A stretch of 64,000 nt of DNA from Blastocatellia bacterium (GCA_021463145.1 JAJTWZ010000012.1:16178-80177), one strand, 5' to 3'. Shown: positions 8,154-18,643, numbered from the stretch's first letter. The notes: generated by a model from the letters alone, not told the origin. Translations and numbers: made by a program.

Positions 8154-8468
8154 CTAACCACTGTCGCCATCGTCGCCATCCCGTTCCTGCCGGCGCGCTT
8201 CGCGCGCGTTTTCGAGCTCGATATGGGCCGTCACGGCCCTGGCGAACTCGTGCATGTCATCGTGGACCCGCTCGAGCTTTCGCTTCGCCTCCAGGTAGGC
8301 GAGCCACGACGGATCCTGCTGCAGCGGGCGTGCGGCTTCTTCGCCAAGCATCTGGGCCATCCGGGCGATGAGGTCGCTCGACGCCGTGAGCGTCTCGACG
8401 AGCGTCGTGATGATTCTATAGGCCGTCGTCAGATCGACGCGTGATGGAGTAGGGATGTCGTCACTCAT
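8154..8468 (-). CDS. Conserved-looking small protein of unknown function
   Basis: A 104-residue, mostly helical, charged protein (RVDLTTAYRIITTLVETLTASSDLIARMAQMLG; DDMHEFARAVTAHIELENAREARRQER). It has no signal peptide or membrane segment. It is read from ATG 8468, which overlaps the stop of the YgfZ gene by 4 bp, so it is co-translated with ygfZ. I do not recognise the family. The acidic tail ends GDDGDSG. Confidence 0.7.
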   Translation of the reverse strand: MSDDIPTPSRVDLTTAYRIITTLVETLTASSDLIARMAQMLGEEAARPLQQDPSWLAYLEAKRKLERVHDDMHEFARAVTAHIELENAREARRQERDGDDGDSG

Positions 8469-9553
8469 GCGGATTGCCCGTTACACGTGCCCGGTCGCCG
8501 TTCGGCCACAGTGGCAGCGATCGTTTCGCCGTCACAGGGGATCAGGACGGCCGTACCAGGGGTGTAGTAGCGACGCTTCACGATCGCGAAGACCGTCGGG
8601 CCGCCCTTCGTCGCGCCGCTGACACTGGTGACACGGCCCGCGGACTTCTCCGGATCGCTGGCGGCAACGATCTCGTCGCCAACCTCGGGCAATCGGTCGC
8701 CATCGAGGACTAGGCGGCGAAGAAGCTTGCTCGGCTGTCCCTGGAAGTGCAGTCGCGCAACTATTTCCTGGCCGAGATAGCACCCCTTGTGGAAGCTGAC
8801 GATCTCGGGAGAGTCCATTTCCTGCAACACCGTGTCGTTGTCGAAGTCGCGCGAGAACCGGGCGATGCCGGCCTCGAGTCGCGCGATCTCGAGCGCATCC
8901 GTCCCGATAGGGCGGGCACCCGCGTCAACGAGCGATGTCCAGAGCCTGGAGACCTGCTCCGCGCGGCCGTGGATGTCGAAGGAAGGCGCCTGGCATCTCG
9001 GCAAAGCGAGAATCGAGACACTTTCGCCGCCGGTTCGGACTCTCGAAGCGTGGAGACTTGCTGGCGGTTCGGCGCCGAGCACGGACTCGATCAGGCGTGG
9101 AGCATCCGGGCCGGCAATGGCGAGCATTCCGAAACCTTCCGAAAGGCGGGTCAGGTCGAATCCTCCGGCCAGCCTGAACCGGCCGAGGTTCTTCTCCACC
9201 CAACCCGCGGCCTCGGGCGATGTGTGGAGGATGAGGCCGTCATCGACCCGAAATATGTGCACGTCGGCTTCGATCCGTCCGTGAACGTTCAGGAACGCCG
9301 CGTAACATCCTTTTCCGGTCTCGAGTGCCGCCACATCGTTCGTGACAAGTCCCTGCAGATACTTGACCGCATTTGCACCAGACAGTCGAAACGCGCCCCA
9401 GTGCGAAACATCCGCGACTCCGGCGCCCGTGCGCGTAGCCTCGGCTTCCGCACCCACATCACCGTAGGAAGTAGAAACCGCCCAGCCGTCAGACCCATCG
9501 GATCGTGAGGCCGCGGTTTCCATTGTCACGGAGATTGGGGACGTCCAGGTCAT
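8465..9553 (-). CDS. ygfZ: YgfZ-like folate-binding Fe-S cluster repair/assembly protein
   Basis: A 362-residue member of the GcvT/YgfZ fold. The diagnostic YgfZ motif KGCYLGQEIVARLHFQG (K-G-C-Y-x-G-Q-E) is present near residue 255, and the N terminus shows DVSHWGAFRLSGANAVKYLQGLVTNDV. YgfZ proteins use folate in the maintenance or assembly of Fe-S enzymes such as MiaB. Length is slightly above that of E. coli YgfZ. The start ATG 9553 encodes MTWTSPISVTME; alternative internal starts exist (for example METAAS) and were not preferred, with little evidence either way. Confidence 0.9.
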   Translation of the reverse strand: MTWTSPISVTMETAASRSDGSDGWAVSTSYGDVGAEAEATRTGAGVADVSHWGAFRLSGANAVKYLQGLVTNDVAALETGKGCYAAFLNVHGRIEADVHIFRVDDGLILHTSPEAAGWVEKNLGRFRLAGGFDLTRLSEGFGMLAIAGPDAPRLIESVLGAEPPASLHASRVRTGGESVSILALPRCQAPSFDIHGRAEQVSRLWTSLVDAGARPIGTDALEIARLEAGIARFSRDFDNDTVLQEMDSPEIVSFHKGCYLGQEIVARLHFQGQPSKLLRRLVLDGDRLPEVGDEIVAASDPEKSAGRVTSVSGATKGGPTVFAIVKRRYYTPGTAVLIPCDGETIAATVAERRPGTCNGQSA

Positions 9554-9605
9554 CGGTTCGGATCAGCCTCGGTTTCGAAGCTGGTGATGATACCGCACGC
9601 AACGA

Positions 9606-9652
9606 GCGCCGCTCAATCACGGCCGGCAATACCGGACACGATTGAGCGGCGC
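9606..9652 (-). terminator. Perfect 13-bp inverted repeat downstream of the 9.7-kb minus gene
   Basis: Arms GCGCCGCTCAATC (9606-9618) and GATTGAGCGGCGC (9640-9652) pair perfectly. The 21-nt loop contains a nested GGCCGG/CCGG element. It lies about 60 bp past the stop of the minus-strand gene ending at 9715 and before ygfZ. There is no T-run, so if it is a terminator it is not a classic intrinsic one. Confidence 0.5.
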
Positions 9653-9714
9653 GAAATGAAAGCTCCTCCCTGTCGTCGCGAGCCAGCACACGCGACGGCT
9701 CGGGGGCCGGTGAA

Positions 9715-10131
9715 TCAAACCGATGCTGGTACCAGGCTCCTCAACCGGGAGCGAACGAACGAAATTGGCATGCGAAGCGTCTGCGTGCCGGTCGGAAGCG
9801 AGCGGGCCGTCGAGATGAGGTCCGCTGCGGCCTGGCGCTCGATGTACTGGGCGCCAACACCGCTGATCGCTTCGAAAATGGAGGATCCGCGCCCCCAGGT
9901 TGTGGATTCGAGCATTGACCTGACTTCATCGGGAAACTCGACACGGACATGAAGGTCTCGTTCCCCGTCGGCGCCATCCGGCACCGTCACGTCGTACTCG
10001 ACCCGAACCGTCCCGGACAAAAGTACGGTTCGTGCTTTCGCCACCGTGCCCGGACCTGCGGATTGGCCCAAATCGGCAACGGCGAATGTTGCACGCTCGC
10101 TTCGAGGCCGCCGGCCTGACGTGCGTGGCAT
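9715..10131 (-). CDS. Hypothetical protein, 138 residues
   Basis: An unrecognised protein with a basic N terminus (MPRTSGRRPRSERATF), a central beta-rich segment (TVLLSGTVRVEYDVTVPDG; DLHVRVEFPDEVRSMLEST) and a C-terminal SFVRSRLRSLVPASV. The gene is supported by a strong AGGAGGT ribosome site about nine bases before ATG 10131. No signal peptide, membrane helix or catalytic motif is visible. It stands alone, divergent from the secreted beta-helix gene and followed by the 9606-9652 hairpin. Confidence 0.65.
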   Translation of the reverse strand: MPRTSGRRPRSERATFAVADLGQSAGPGTVAKARTVLLSGTVRVEYDVTVPDGADGERDLHVRVEFPDEVRSMLESTTWGRGSSIFEAISGVGAQYIERQAAADLISTARSLPTGTQTLRMPISFVRSRLRSLVPASV

Positions 10132-10438
10132 AGTTGACTACCTCCTGTCCCGCGATCCGAAATCGCCGGATGCGAAGCCTTCCGCTCGCGCCCGCTGCGC
10201 AAGTGCCGGTCGGTTCGTGTGACTCGTCGGGATATTGTCCCGATCTAATGTCGACCAAGTCTCGCAGCAGCCTCGCAAAGAAGGAAGGCGAAGATCTGGC
10301 AACCCTATTGTAGGAAGGTTGGGGACTCGTGCCAACTGAAATCTTCCTCGAGCGCCGGAAAAGCGGTGTGGTAGGCGGAGTCGCCGTTTCGGGTTAAGAT
10401 GCTGCGACCGATTTCATTCATTGACGGAGAGGTTTTCC
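10132..10438. other. Divergent promoter region, 307 bp
   Basis: This gap separates the minus gene starting at 10131 from the plus gene starting at 10439. It must hold promoters for both. The only structure seen is an inverted repeat TCGGGA-N5-TCCCGA at 10227-10243, a possible operator. No convincing -35/-10 pair could be assigned by eye. Confidence 0.5.
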
Positions 10439-12307
10439 ATGCGCCGATTCGTGTTCGCACTCATGTGGCTTTTTGCAGCCGTACTCTTCTCTTCCGCCAG
10501 CGCCAGTGCAGCGACGTACTACGTCGCGCCGCCGCCTGCCGGCGCCGATACGAACGCCGGGACGCAGGCGGCGCCGTTTGCCACCATTCAAAAGGCAGCC
10601 AACGTGGCTATCGCCGGCGATACCATCATCGTCACCCCGGGCACCTATGCTGGCGCCAAGTTCACGACATCCGGCACTGCAGGCCTGCCGATTACCCTGC
10701 ACGGGCAGGACGGCGCGATCATCGCGTCCCCGGGTGCTCTCAACGGCAATCTTGCCGGTATCTGGGTTACCGAGGCTCAGCACATAGTAATCGAGAACCT
10801 CGAGATCAAGACGGTGTCCGGAAGCGGCATCGTCGTGGCCGGGCCGCTTCCAAATGCGGCACTCGCCCTTGGGATCACCATCCGGGACAACTTCATTCAC
10901 GACACGTCCGGCGGCGGCATCGCCGTCGTTTCCGTGTTCGGCTGCACGATCTCCAACAACGAGATTGCCAACTGCGCTGGCCAGGCGGGCGTCACTGCGG
11001 TTGCACCGAGCGACAACCTCCTCGTATCGAAGAACTCGATTCACGGTTGCGCCCAGGGAGGCGTCCGTCTCGCGACGTCGAACACACTGCTTACGACCCT
11101 CCAACAAGCGGTGATCGACAGCAACGTGATCTTCGAAAACGGATCGGGCGGGGGCGCCGGAATCCTGCTCGAGTCCGTACGCAACTCGCTGGTCGTGAAT
11201 AACCTGATCCACGACAACGCAGCGCGTGGCGTCGAAATCAACGACACGGCCAACGCGGCGATCGACGACGCGAACCAGATCTTCAACAACACTATCGTGC
11301 AGTCGCTCGGCGACGGCTATCCGCTCGCAGTCCTGAACGGATCGAGCGGCAATGCAATCCTCAACAACATTCTTCTTCACACCGGTGCTCTTGGATCGAT
11401 CGAGGCCGACTCGGCCAGCCTGTTCCGAATGCAGTCCGACTTCAACAACCTGTTCGGCCCGATCAGCCTCGACAGCGTCAACATTACGCTCGCCTCCTGG
11501 CAGGGACTGGGATTCGAGGCGAACTCGATCAGCTTTCCGGCCGGCGATATCTTCGTGAACCTGGCCGGTGGAAACTACGATTTGAAGGAAGGCAGCGAGG
11601 CCATCGACGAGGGACGATTCGTTACTGGGGCAAGCCTCGACATCCGCGGAGTGTCGCGGCCTCAGGGTCCTTCGTTCGACATTGGCGCCTACGAGTTCCA
11701 GAAGTCGGAGCCTCCCCCGCCCAATCAGAATCCTGTCGCCGCTGCCGGTCCGGATCAGACCGTCGACGCCGGCGATCTCGTTACGCTTTCGGGCGCGTCG
11801 AGCTCGGACCCCGACAGCGATCCCCTTACCTTCACGTGGGCACAGACGGCCGGGCCATCTGTCACGTTGACGGGCGCGACGACGGTGTCTCCGACGTTTA
11901 CGGCGCCAACTCTCGTCGACGACGTCGTGCTGTCCTTCCTGTTGACCGTTTCCGATGGCCGTGGCGGCCTGTCGACCGACTCTGTCTCCGTGACGGTGAT
12001 AGCGCCGCCTCCTGCACCGACGATCATCATCCTGAAGCCGACGATCGGTCAGGTCTGGAAAATCGGGTCGAAGAAGGCGATCAAGTTCGTGGCGCCGCCT
12101 TCGACCGTTGGAGACGTCCGGTTCGAGTTGTCTCGCGACGGCGGAGTTACGTTCCAGACGATAATTGCTTCAGTGCCCGTCTCGAAGGGCAAGAAGAAGT
12201 GGGTCGTCATAGGGCCGGCGACGAACAACGCCATCGTGCGCGTGGTGCTGAACCAGAACCCCGACGTTTACGGGATCATGCCTGCACCATTCATCATTCA
12301 GCCGTAG
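10439..12307 (+). CDS. Secreted right-handed beta-helix protein with PKD/cadherin-like and C-terminal domains
   Basis: A 622-residue protein. ATG 10439 is chosen because GGAGAGG precedes it and it begins a clean signal peptide (MRRFVFALMWLFAAVLFSSA). Residues ~25-400 form a parallel beta-helix of the polysaccharide-lyase/right-handed repeat type: ATIQKAANVAIAGDTIIVTPGTY, then many Asn-rich turns (ISNNEIANCAGQ, VVNNLIHDN, FNNTIVQS), ending DIRGVSRPQGPSFDIGAYEF. A Pro-rich linker leads to a PKD/REJ-like domain (NPVAAAGPDQTVDAGDLVTLSG) and a last beta domain (ILKPTIGQVWKIGSKK). It may bind or cleave polysaccharide; no catalytic residues could be assigned. Confidence 0.88.
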   Translation: MRRFVFALMWLFAAVLFSSASASAATYYVAPPPAGADTNAGTQAAPFATIQKAANVAIAGDTIIVTPGTYAGAKFTTSGTAGLPITLHGQDGAIIASPGALNGNLAGIWVTEAQHIVIENLEIKTVSGSGIVVAGPLPNAALALGITIRDNFIHDTSGGGIAVVSVFGCTISNNEIANCAGQAGVTAVAPSDNLLVSKNSIHGCAQGGVRLATSNTLLTTLQQAVIDSNVIFENGSGGGAGILLESVRNSLVVNNLIHDNAARGVEINDTANAAIDDANQIFNNTIVQSLGDGYPLAVLNGSSGNAILNNILLHTGALGSIEADSASLFRMQSDFNNLFGPISLDSVNITLASWQGLGFEANSISFPAGDIFVNLAGGNYDLKEGSEAIDEGRFVTGASLDIRGVSRPQGPSFDIGAYEFQKSEPPPPNQNPVAAAGPDQTVDAGDLVTLSGASSSDPDSDPLTFTWAQTAGPSVTLTGATTVSPTFTAPTLVDDVVLSFLLTVSDGRGGLSTDSVSVTVIAPPPAPTIIILKPTIGQVWKIGSKKAIKFVAPPSTVGDVRFELSRDGGVTFQTIIASVPVSKGKKKWVVIGPATNNAIVRVVLNQNPDVYGIMPAPFIIQP

Positions 12308-12376
12308 CGGCTTCTCTGCGCGAAACCCATTGGATTGCGGCGTGAAGTGCCGCTCTGGCCGTTGCTGAATCGAACT

Positions 12377-12426
12377 GGTTGCGCGACCTCGAAACTCGTC
12401 TTTTCACCACTCGAGGTTGCGCAACC
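12377..12426 (+). terminator. Long hairpin between convergent genes
   Basis: Arms GGTTGCGCGACCTCGA (12377-12392) and TCGAGGTTGCGCAACC (12411-12426) give a 16-bp stem around an 18-nt loop. The single non-Watson-Crick position reads as a G-U pair on the plus-strand RNA, which favours termination of the beta-helix gene. No U-tract follows. Confidence 0.55.
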
Positions 12427-12501
12427 TGCTACGTCCTGCTCTCCCCACACCTGGAAAGCGGCACCTCACGCAGCGCTCCAAAACGCTTAGCGAGTCGACT
12501 A

Positions 12502-12963
12502 TCAGCGCGCGCGATTGACGCGCACGTAGCGATCGAAGTCGAGAATCGCATCGATCTGCTCGCGCAGCGGACACGCGTTGCGACGCTTCGCGATGACCTC
12601 GTCGAGCGCCGACCGCGCGTTCCATCGGTCGGGATCGCTTGCAACCAGATAACACGCCCCGACCGTCACGGCGCGTTGCAATCCGGCAAAGCAATGCAGG
12701 TAGACGCGATGGCCTTCGCCGTGAAAAGCGCCGATCCGGCTGACCGCCTCCTCGAGCCTGCCGAGCGGCGGTGCCCGAAAATCGTCGCAGGCGACCCGGG
12801 CGTGGACGATGCCGTGCTCGGCAAGCGCATCTTCGGGATCGGCCGCTTCGGACTGCAGATTCACGACGGCTCCGACGCGCAACTCGCACAGGAGTGGCAC
12901 ATCCTCCGCCCGGAACGCCGAGCCGATGATCAGCGAGTCGTCAATGGCATCGAAATCGAGCAT
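12502..12963 (-). CDS. Dual-specificity/tyrosine phosphatase-like protein
   Basis: A 153-residue protein. ATG 12963 (MLDFDAIDDSLIIGSAFRAED) is preferred over the long upstream extension, which overlaps the next gene and is low-complexity. The P-loop VYLHCFAGLQRAVTV carries the HCx5R signature of cysteine phosphatases. The upstream D in VACDDFRAPPL is a plausible general acid. It probably removes phosphate from proteins or small phosphoesters. It is the last gene of a seven-gene minus-strand run from fxsA, 13 bp after the membrane hydrolase gene. Confidence 0.85.
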   Translation of the reverse strand: MLDFDAIDDSLIIGSAFRAEDVPLLCELRVGAVVNLQSEAADPEDALAEHGIVHARVACDDFRAPPLGRLEEAVSRIGAFHGEGHRVYLHCFAGLQRAVTVGACYLVASDPDRWNARSALDEVIAKRRNACPLREQIDAILDFDRYVRVNRAR

Positions 12964-12976
12964 CGTTGCCGGGACA

Positions 12977-14116
12977 CTACCACGGCCATATCCCCCGCCG
13001 ACACGGCCTGTCGTCTGTCGCCGGAGCACCGGTCGGGTCGAGCGCGACGACTGTAGTCGCGAAGTCGCTTCCGCCTGGAACTCTCGAGAAGCGGGCGTCG
13101 CGCAGAGCGACCTCTTCGGTGCCGTCCTGCGCGATCCTGGGCTCGGCATAGAGCACGCGGTTGAACGCGAGCGCAACAGACCCAGGACAGGTACGCAACG
13201 CGGCCCGCACGCGAGGATCGTCGAGGTTCCGCCGGTAGGCCGTCAGAGGAATGCTTTCGCGACCGAGGTAGACCTGCGACGATCGAACCTCCGATTCGCG
13301 CACCGAAAGGACACGCCACCTGTCGGGACGCATCAATGTCGGCGACGCTACGGTCAGCGCCGCGGGTTCTTCCTGCCCTGCCTGCACGGCCTTCAGGGCG
13401 GCGGCGTTTGCGATGCCGAGCACGCACCAGTAGGACACGACCGCGACGATCGCCAGGCGCGCGGCACCCAGGGCGGGAATCTCACGCCACCTGGCCCGAA
13501 TCGTCAAAACGGCCGAAAGCAGCGCGAACCAAATGGCGACGGCGCCCGGTCCGCCACTTTCTTGCGATGGCATCGCGAGGCTGAAGGCGACCGCGGCCGA
13601 CATCGCTGCAAATACGAGTCCCCAGCCGATGTTCGCCGTCCATTTGCGGCGGGCCCCCACGAAAAGCGCGCCCCCGAGCAAGAGCCACATCCACGGGTCG
13701 ACTATGAACACGAGGTCGCCGTACCACCACGCGCTGTCGAACGGGACAAGCGGCCTGACTCCGTAGTTGTTCGTCCAGTCGAGAAGCAGATGGACGAAGA
13801 GTCCGGCCAGCGCGACGACGGCGAGCCGGCCGAAGCGAGCAGGCGGCGCGTCAGGCTTCCGGGGTCTTCGCACCAGGCGGTCGAACGCGAGCACTGCTCC
13901 GGCCAGGACTGGAGCCTCGATGAGGAGTCCGGCCAGCGAATGCGTCACACCTCGATGGTGCTCCAGGTATGCCAGATCGCCCCACCAGAGACTGAAGACG
14001 TCGATGTCGGGCATGTTCGACGCAACAAGCAGCGTTGCTGTCGCAAGCGGCGTCGTCCGGTCGAGGCCGGCGCGGGCAAGCACGGCGCCAGCGAGCGTGT
14101 GACAGAGATTCTCCAT
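12977..14116 (-). CDS. Membrane-bound metal-dependent hydrolase (YdjM/DUF457 type)
   Basis: A 379-residue polytopic membrane protein. The N-terminal MENLCHTLAGAVLARAGLDRTTPLATATLLVASNMPDIDVFSL followed by HHRGVTHSLAGLL carries the H...D.D...H-RG-TH pattern of the LexA-regulated membrane hydrolase family. There are about seven hydrophobic helices. The C-terminal third (VASPTLMRPDRWRVLSVRESEV) is a soluble domain. The substrate is unknown; members are linked to phospholipid or membrane metabolism. It starts 4 bp after the thioesterase stop. Confidence 0.85.
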   Translation of the reverse strand: MENLCHTLAGAVLARAGLDRTTPLATATLLVASNMPDIDVFSLWWGDLAYLEHHRGVTHSLAGLLIEAPVLAGAVLAFDRLVRRPRKPDAPPARFGRLAVVALAGLFVHLLLDWTNNYGVRPLVPFDSAWWYGDLVFIVDPWMWLLLGGALFVGARRKWTANIGWGLVFAAMSAAVAFSLAMPSQESGGPGAVAIWFALLSAVLTIRARWREIPALGAARLAIVAVVSYWCVLGIANAAALKAVQAGQEEPAALTVASPTLMRPDRWRVLSVRESEVRSSQVYLGRESIPLTAYRRNLDDPRVRAALRTCPGSVALAFNRVLYAEPRIAQDGTEEVALRDARFSRVPGGSDFATTVVALDPTGAPATDDRPCRRGIWPW

Positions 14117-14120
14117 CGAG

Positions 14121-14528
14121 TCAGCGTGTCAGGGCCGCCATTCTCCTGCGCTGGGCTTCGGGGATCTCGACTTTCGTGAGCGTGTCGAGATTCGTGCAGA
14201 CCTTCGTATGCGTCGAGCGCAGGACAATGCGATTGGCGACCGACGCTTCGAACTCGAACACGACCGACGACGTGCCGACCTTCGAGATCCAAACCGTGAA
14301 AGTCACACAATCGCCATATCGCGCCGGGCTGAGGAAGTCCGTCTCGACGTGAACGGTGGGATAGCCTAGACGTTCTCGCTCGATCAGCCGGGAATACGGC
14401 ATACCGAGCGAATCTCCCCAGGCGCGTTCGAAGGCGACGTGGCAGTAGTGGAACAGCGTCGGGTAGTAGACGATTCCCGCGGGATCGCAGTCACCGAACT
14501 GGACGTCAATCGTTGTCGTGATCGCCAT
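14121..14528 (-). CDS. Acyl-CoA thioesterase, 4-hydroxybenzoyl-CoA thioesterase/YbgC family
   Basis: A 135-residue hot-dog fold protein. The motif VQFGDCDPAGIVYYPTLFHYCHVAFERAW has the catalytic Asp (DPAGIVYYP) of the 4HBT family, followed by VETDFLSPARYGDCVTF. It hydrolyses an acyl-CoA or aryl-CoA thioester; the substrate cannot be told. The start ATG overlaps the 3' end of the creatininase-like gene by 23 bp. Confidence 0.9.
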   Translation of the reverse strand: MAITTTIDVQFGDCDPAGIVYYPTLFHYCHVAFERAWGDSLGMPYSRLIERERLGYPTVHVETDFLSPARYGDCVTFTVWISKVGTSSVVFEFEASVANRIVLRSTHTKVCTNLDTLTKVEIPEAQRRRMAALTR

Positions 14529-15297
14529 CGGGTATCGCGTAGGTCTCCTTAACGGACGTTACGAGCATTCTCGCCAGGATGTCGTATGTAGTTGCGCCTT
14601 CCCCGGCCGTCGCCGATGCCGGCACTCCGAAATACGCCCGTTCGCCGCCCGCCTCGCGAAAGGTCGCGAGGCCTCTGCGGATCGCGTCCGTGAGGCTGAT
14701 GTCGACGCGGGGCAGTTGGGAGCGAATGCCGTTTCGCACGAGATCGGGGCGGTCGGCGAGCACGAGCGACGTTTCGTACTGACCGGCGTGGCACGCTCCT
14801 GACTGAAACTCCTCGGTCAGGAGCGTCGCCCAGCGCCGTCTGCGCTTGTCGGGAAATGCCACCTCGACGCCAGTCGTGTCGCGGATAGTGGCGATCGCCG
14901 ACGCGATCGAATCGACGTGACCGGGCTCGAGGTGCGAATTGGCGATCGCAAATCGCCGGAATCCGTCGCGAATCGCGGCCGTGATCACATCCACCAGCAC
15001 GTTCGCGGCGGTCTCCGGACGAATGGAGAGTCCGCCCGCAAACCCGTTCGCGAACTCGGTGACCGAATAGGCGATCGACGGCAGAACGAACGCGCCGGCT
15101 CCTTCACGGCGAAGCACCGCAGCGGCACGGAGCGCCATTCCCTCCGAGATGATTACGTCAGTGGCGAGCGGCAGGTGCGGCCCGTGCGGCTCCGTGGAAC
15201 CGACCGGCAGCAGTAGAACCGTCGACGCGCGGGGGAGGCAGTCGATCTCCTCCCAGGTGCAGTCACCGAATCGCAATGGCAGATCGGCCAGGCTCAC
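14506..15297 (-). CDS. Creatininase-family amidohydrolase
   Basis: A 263-residue member of the creatininase/MftE/FAPy-deformylase family. Metal-binding motifs are visible: LPVGSTEPHGPHLPLATDVIIS (Glu and His ligands, and the following Asp) and the later SHLEPGHVDSI segment, with a Glu near GQYETSLVL. The family includes creatininase, the MftE peptidase and formamide hydrolases. No mycofactocin genes are nearby, so the substrate is unknown. It lies between the permease pair and the thioesterase in the minus-strand operon. Confidence 0.88.
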   Translation of the reverse strand: MSLADLPLRFGDCTWEEIDCLPRASTVLLLPVGSTEPHGPHLPLATDVIISEGMALRAAAVLRREGAGAFVLPSIAYSVTEFANGFAGGLSIRPETAANVLVDVITAAIRDGFRRFAIANSHLEPGHVDSIASAIATIRDTTGVEVAFPDKRRRRWATLLTEEFQSGACHAGQYETSLVLADRPDLVRNGIRSQLPRVDISLTDAIRRGLATFREAGGERAYFGVPASATAGEGATTYDILARMLVTSVKETYAIPDGDHDND

Positions 15298-15345
15298 GCG
15301 GCGAAGCTTGCCACAGGTCAGTGAACGCTTCCCACCCGTCGCGCC

Positions 15346-16596
15346 CTACTCGTAGCGCAGGGCGTCGATCGGATCCAGCCTGGAAGCCCTGATCGCCGGC
15401 CACAGGCCGAAGCCCAGGCCGATACTGACTGACACCGCGAATCCGAAAATCGGCGCCCAGAGAGGGACGAACGATGGAAGGATGAGGCTGATCAGAAGCG
15501 CAACTCCCCAACCGAGCAGGATGCCTATGACGCCTCCCATTCCGGTCAGGACCGCGGCTTCAATGAGGAACTGAACGATGATGTCGCCGCGACGCGCGCC
15601 AATTGCCTTTCGCACGCCGATCTCCTTGGTTCGCTCCGTGACCGACACCAGCATTATGTTCATCACGCCGATTCCGCCGATCGCAAGCCCTGCCGAGCTG
15701 AGGGCGATCATCAGGAGGAAGACGCCGCTGGTCATTGCCTGGAACTTCTGCGTCACGGAGTCGGGCGAGAAGAGCGCGAAGTTATCAGGCGCGTTGAACG
15801 GAACCTCGCGCCGCTGCCGGAGGATCTGCCGGACCTCGTCGTAGGCGGCTTCGCGCTTCCCGGCGAAGTACTGGCACGTGACGAAGTTCTCCTTCATCTC
15901 CTCGCTCGCTGCCGAGTAGAACTTCAGCATCGTCTGGTAAGGAATGTAGACCCCCCGATTGACGTTGCCGCCATCGTCCTCGTCGATGAAGAAATTGTCC
16001 CGCTTCTCGAGGACGCCGACGACCTCGAGCTCGTTGTTGTCGATCATGAACTTCTTGCCGAGCGGGCTCATCGTCGGCCAGAAGGTCGTCGCGATGTCAG
16101 CGCCGATTACGGCGACCGGGCGGCGATTGAGGTTCTCTGTCTCGTTGAAGAACCGGCCCTGCGTCAATTGCACGGATTCGATCCGCTCGTAGTCGGGTGT
16201 CGTTCCGTTCACGTTATCGAGAAAAAGCTCTTCACCGTTCGCGTGCACTCGGGGCTCGTCGGGCTGCACCATCGGCGCGACAATCTCGATCGAAGGACAG
16301 TGCTCTCGTATGGCGACCGCGTCTTCGTAAGAGATCGGCTTTCGCGTCCGTTCCTCGAACGAGCGCCGGCCGGTCGAGAAGGTCGGATCGAACTTGTAGA
16401 CCCATATGCTGCGCGTGCCGAACGCGGTCATCTCGTCCTCGAACTTCTTGTCCAGACCAGAGACGAACGACGACACGGCCATAACGGTCAGCGTCCCGAT
16501 CACGACGCCGAATATCGTCAGGAACGACCGGAACTTGTTCGAGCGCAGGGTCTCGAACGCGATCGACAGGCTTTCCGCGAATCGTCGAAAATTCAT
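15346..16596 (-). CDS. MacB-type ABC transporter permease 2
   Basis: A 416-residue permease. ATG 16596 (MNFRRFAESLSIAFETLRSNKFRSFLTIFGVVIG) is chosen because of the GAGGAA ribosome site before it; the longer frame has no membrane logic. Topology is the FtsX/MacB plan: one N-terminal helix, a ~230-residue periplasmic MacB_PCD domain, then three C-terminal helices with the conserved IGVMNIMLVSVTERTKEIGVRKAIGARR segment that couples to the ATPase. It starts 10 bp after the stop of the paralogous permease. No ATPase gene is adjacent. It could export a peptide, lipid or macrolide-like molecule. Confidence 0.92.
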   Translation of the reverse strand: MNFRRFAESLSIAFETLRSNKFRSFLTIFGVVIGTLTVMAVSSFVSGLDKKFEDEMTAFGTRSIWVYKFDPTFSTGRRSFEERTRKPISYEDAVAIREHCPSIEIVAPMVQPDEPRVHANGEELFLDNVNGTTPDYERIESVQLTQGRFFNETENLNRRPVAVIGADIATTFWPTMSPLGKKFMIDNNELEVVGVLEKRDNFFIDEDDGGNVNRGVYIPYQTMLKFYSAASEEMKENFVTCQYFAGKREAAYDEVRQILRQRREVPFNAPDNFALFSPDSVTQKFQAMTSGVFLLMIALSSAGLAIGGIGVMNIMLVSVTERTKEIGVRKAIGARRGDIIVQFLIEAAVLTGMGGVIGILLGWGVALLISLILPSFVPLWAPIFGFAVSVSIGLGFGLWPAIRASRLDPIDALRYE

Positions 16597-16606
16597 TGCC
16601 GGTTCC

Positions 16607-17827
<1,221 letters not shown>

Positions 17828-17924
17828 TCACTCCTCCGTCCGGATGTGCGGCCTGAAACGAACGGGTCTGGCGCAAAGTTTCCGCAAAGTCGCCGATGCG
17901 GGTTGCTCGCCGGCGGGATGGCTC

Positions 17925-18416
17925 TCAGCGGCCCGGCTTCGGGATGTCTTCGGCGTCGATCACTTCGCCACCGTGTCCGCCGCCAAACGGGGCGCCGCCG
18001 AATCCGTTGAAGGTCGACACGTGGAAACTCCCCTGCGAGAGGCGGCTGTCGATCATCAACCGGACGCGACGGCGGATCAGATCGCGCGCGATGGCGCGAA
18101 TGGCCGGCACCAGCAGCGCAAGTCCGGTCAGGTCCGAGAGCACGCCGGGCGTAATGAGGAGCACGCTTGCGACGAGGACGAGCAGTCCGTCGAGGATCGC
18201 CTCCGCGGGTTCTCGCTGTAGCGACACGGCTTCGGTTACCGCGCGAAGTGCTTTCGCGCCCTCTCGCTTCAACAGCCAGGCGCCTACGATTCCCGGAACG
18301 ACGATCGTAGCGACAGAAACCCACCAACTCGTGTACCTGGCAAGCTCGAGCAGCAGGAACAGTTCAACCGTGGTCACTACCGTGAAGAGCAGAAAGATCT
18401 TTCCGATCGTCTTCAT
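17925..18416 (-). CDS. fxsA: FxsA family membrane protein
   Basis: A 163-residue protein. ATG 18416 (MKTIGKIFLLFTVVTTVELFLLLELARY) starts the first membrane helix; the upstream extension of the frame is discarded. Family features are the LxVxx-E helix, then IVVPGIVGAWLLKREG and ILDGLLVLVASVLLITPGVLSDLTGLALLVPAIR. The C-terminal tail is soluble, with a Gly-rich stretch (GGAPFGGGHGGEV). FxsA relates to phage-exclusion phenotypes in E. coli; its molecular role is unclear. It appears to head the minus-strand operon. Confidence 0.88.
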   Translation of the reverse strand: MKTIGKIFLLFTVVTTVELFLLLELARYTSWWVSVATIVVPGIVGAWLLKREGAKALRAVTEAVSLQREPAEAILDGLLVLVASVLLITPGVLSDLTGLALLVPAIRAIARDLIRRRVRLMIDSRLSQGSFHVSTFNGFGGAPFGGGHGGEVIDAEDIPKPGR

Positions 18417-18643
18417 GTGCCTCCCGTAAGTCCCCGCCCTGCCAGTACGAGCCGCCGCTTCGATTCTGCCCGAGTTTTTCTCGCCGGCGCCACGCAACAT
18501 TTTTCTCGGCCGCTCGATCATGGGGCGGGCACGGCGAGCGCACGCTTGGAACGACTCACGCGGTAGGGATACCGGGATCATCGAGCTCTAGGCGCCTCGT
18601 GCGCTCGCCAGTGTCTTCTCGACTTTCCTGGAGGTCCAAACCA

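Noticed and set aside
10418..11380. 320-residue minus-strand frame
   Set aside because: Antisense to the beta-helix gene, whose repeats and signal peptide are clear.
12809..14179. 456-residue plus-strand frame
   Set aside because: Antisense to the membrane hydrolase and phosphatase genes.
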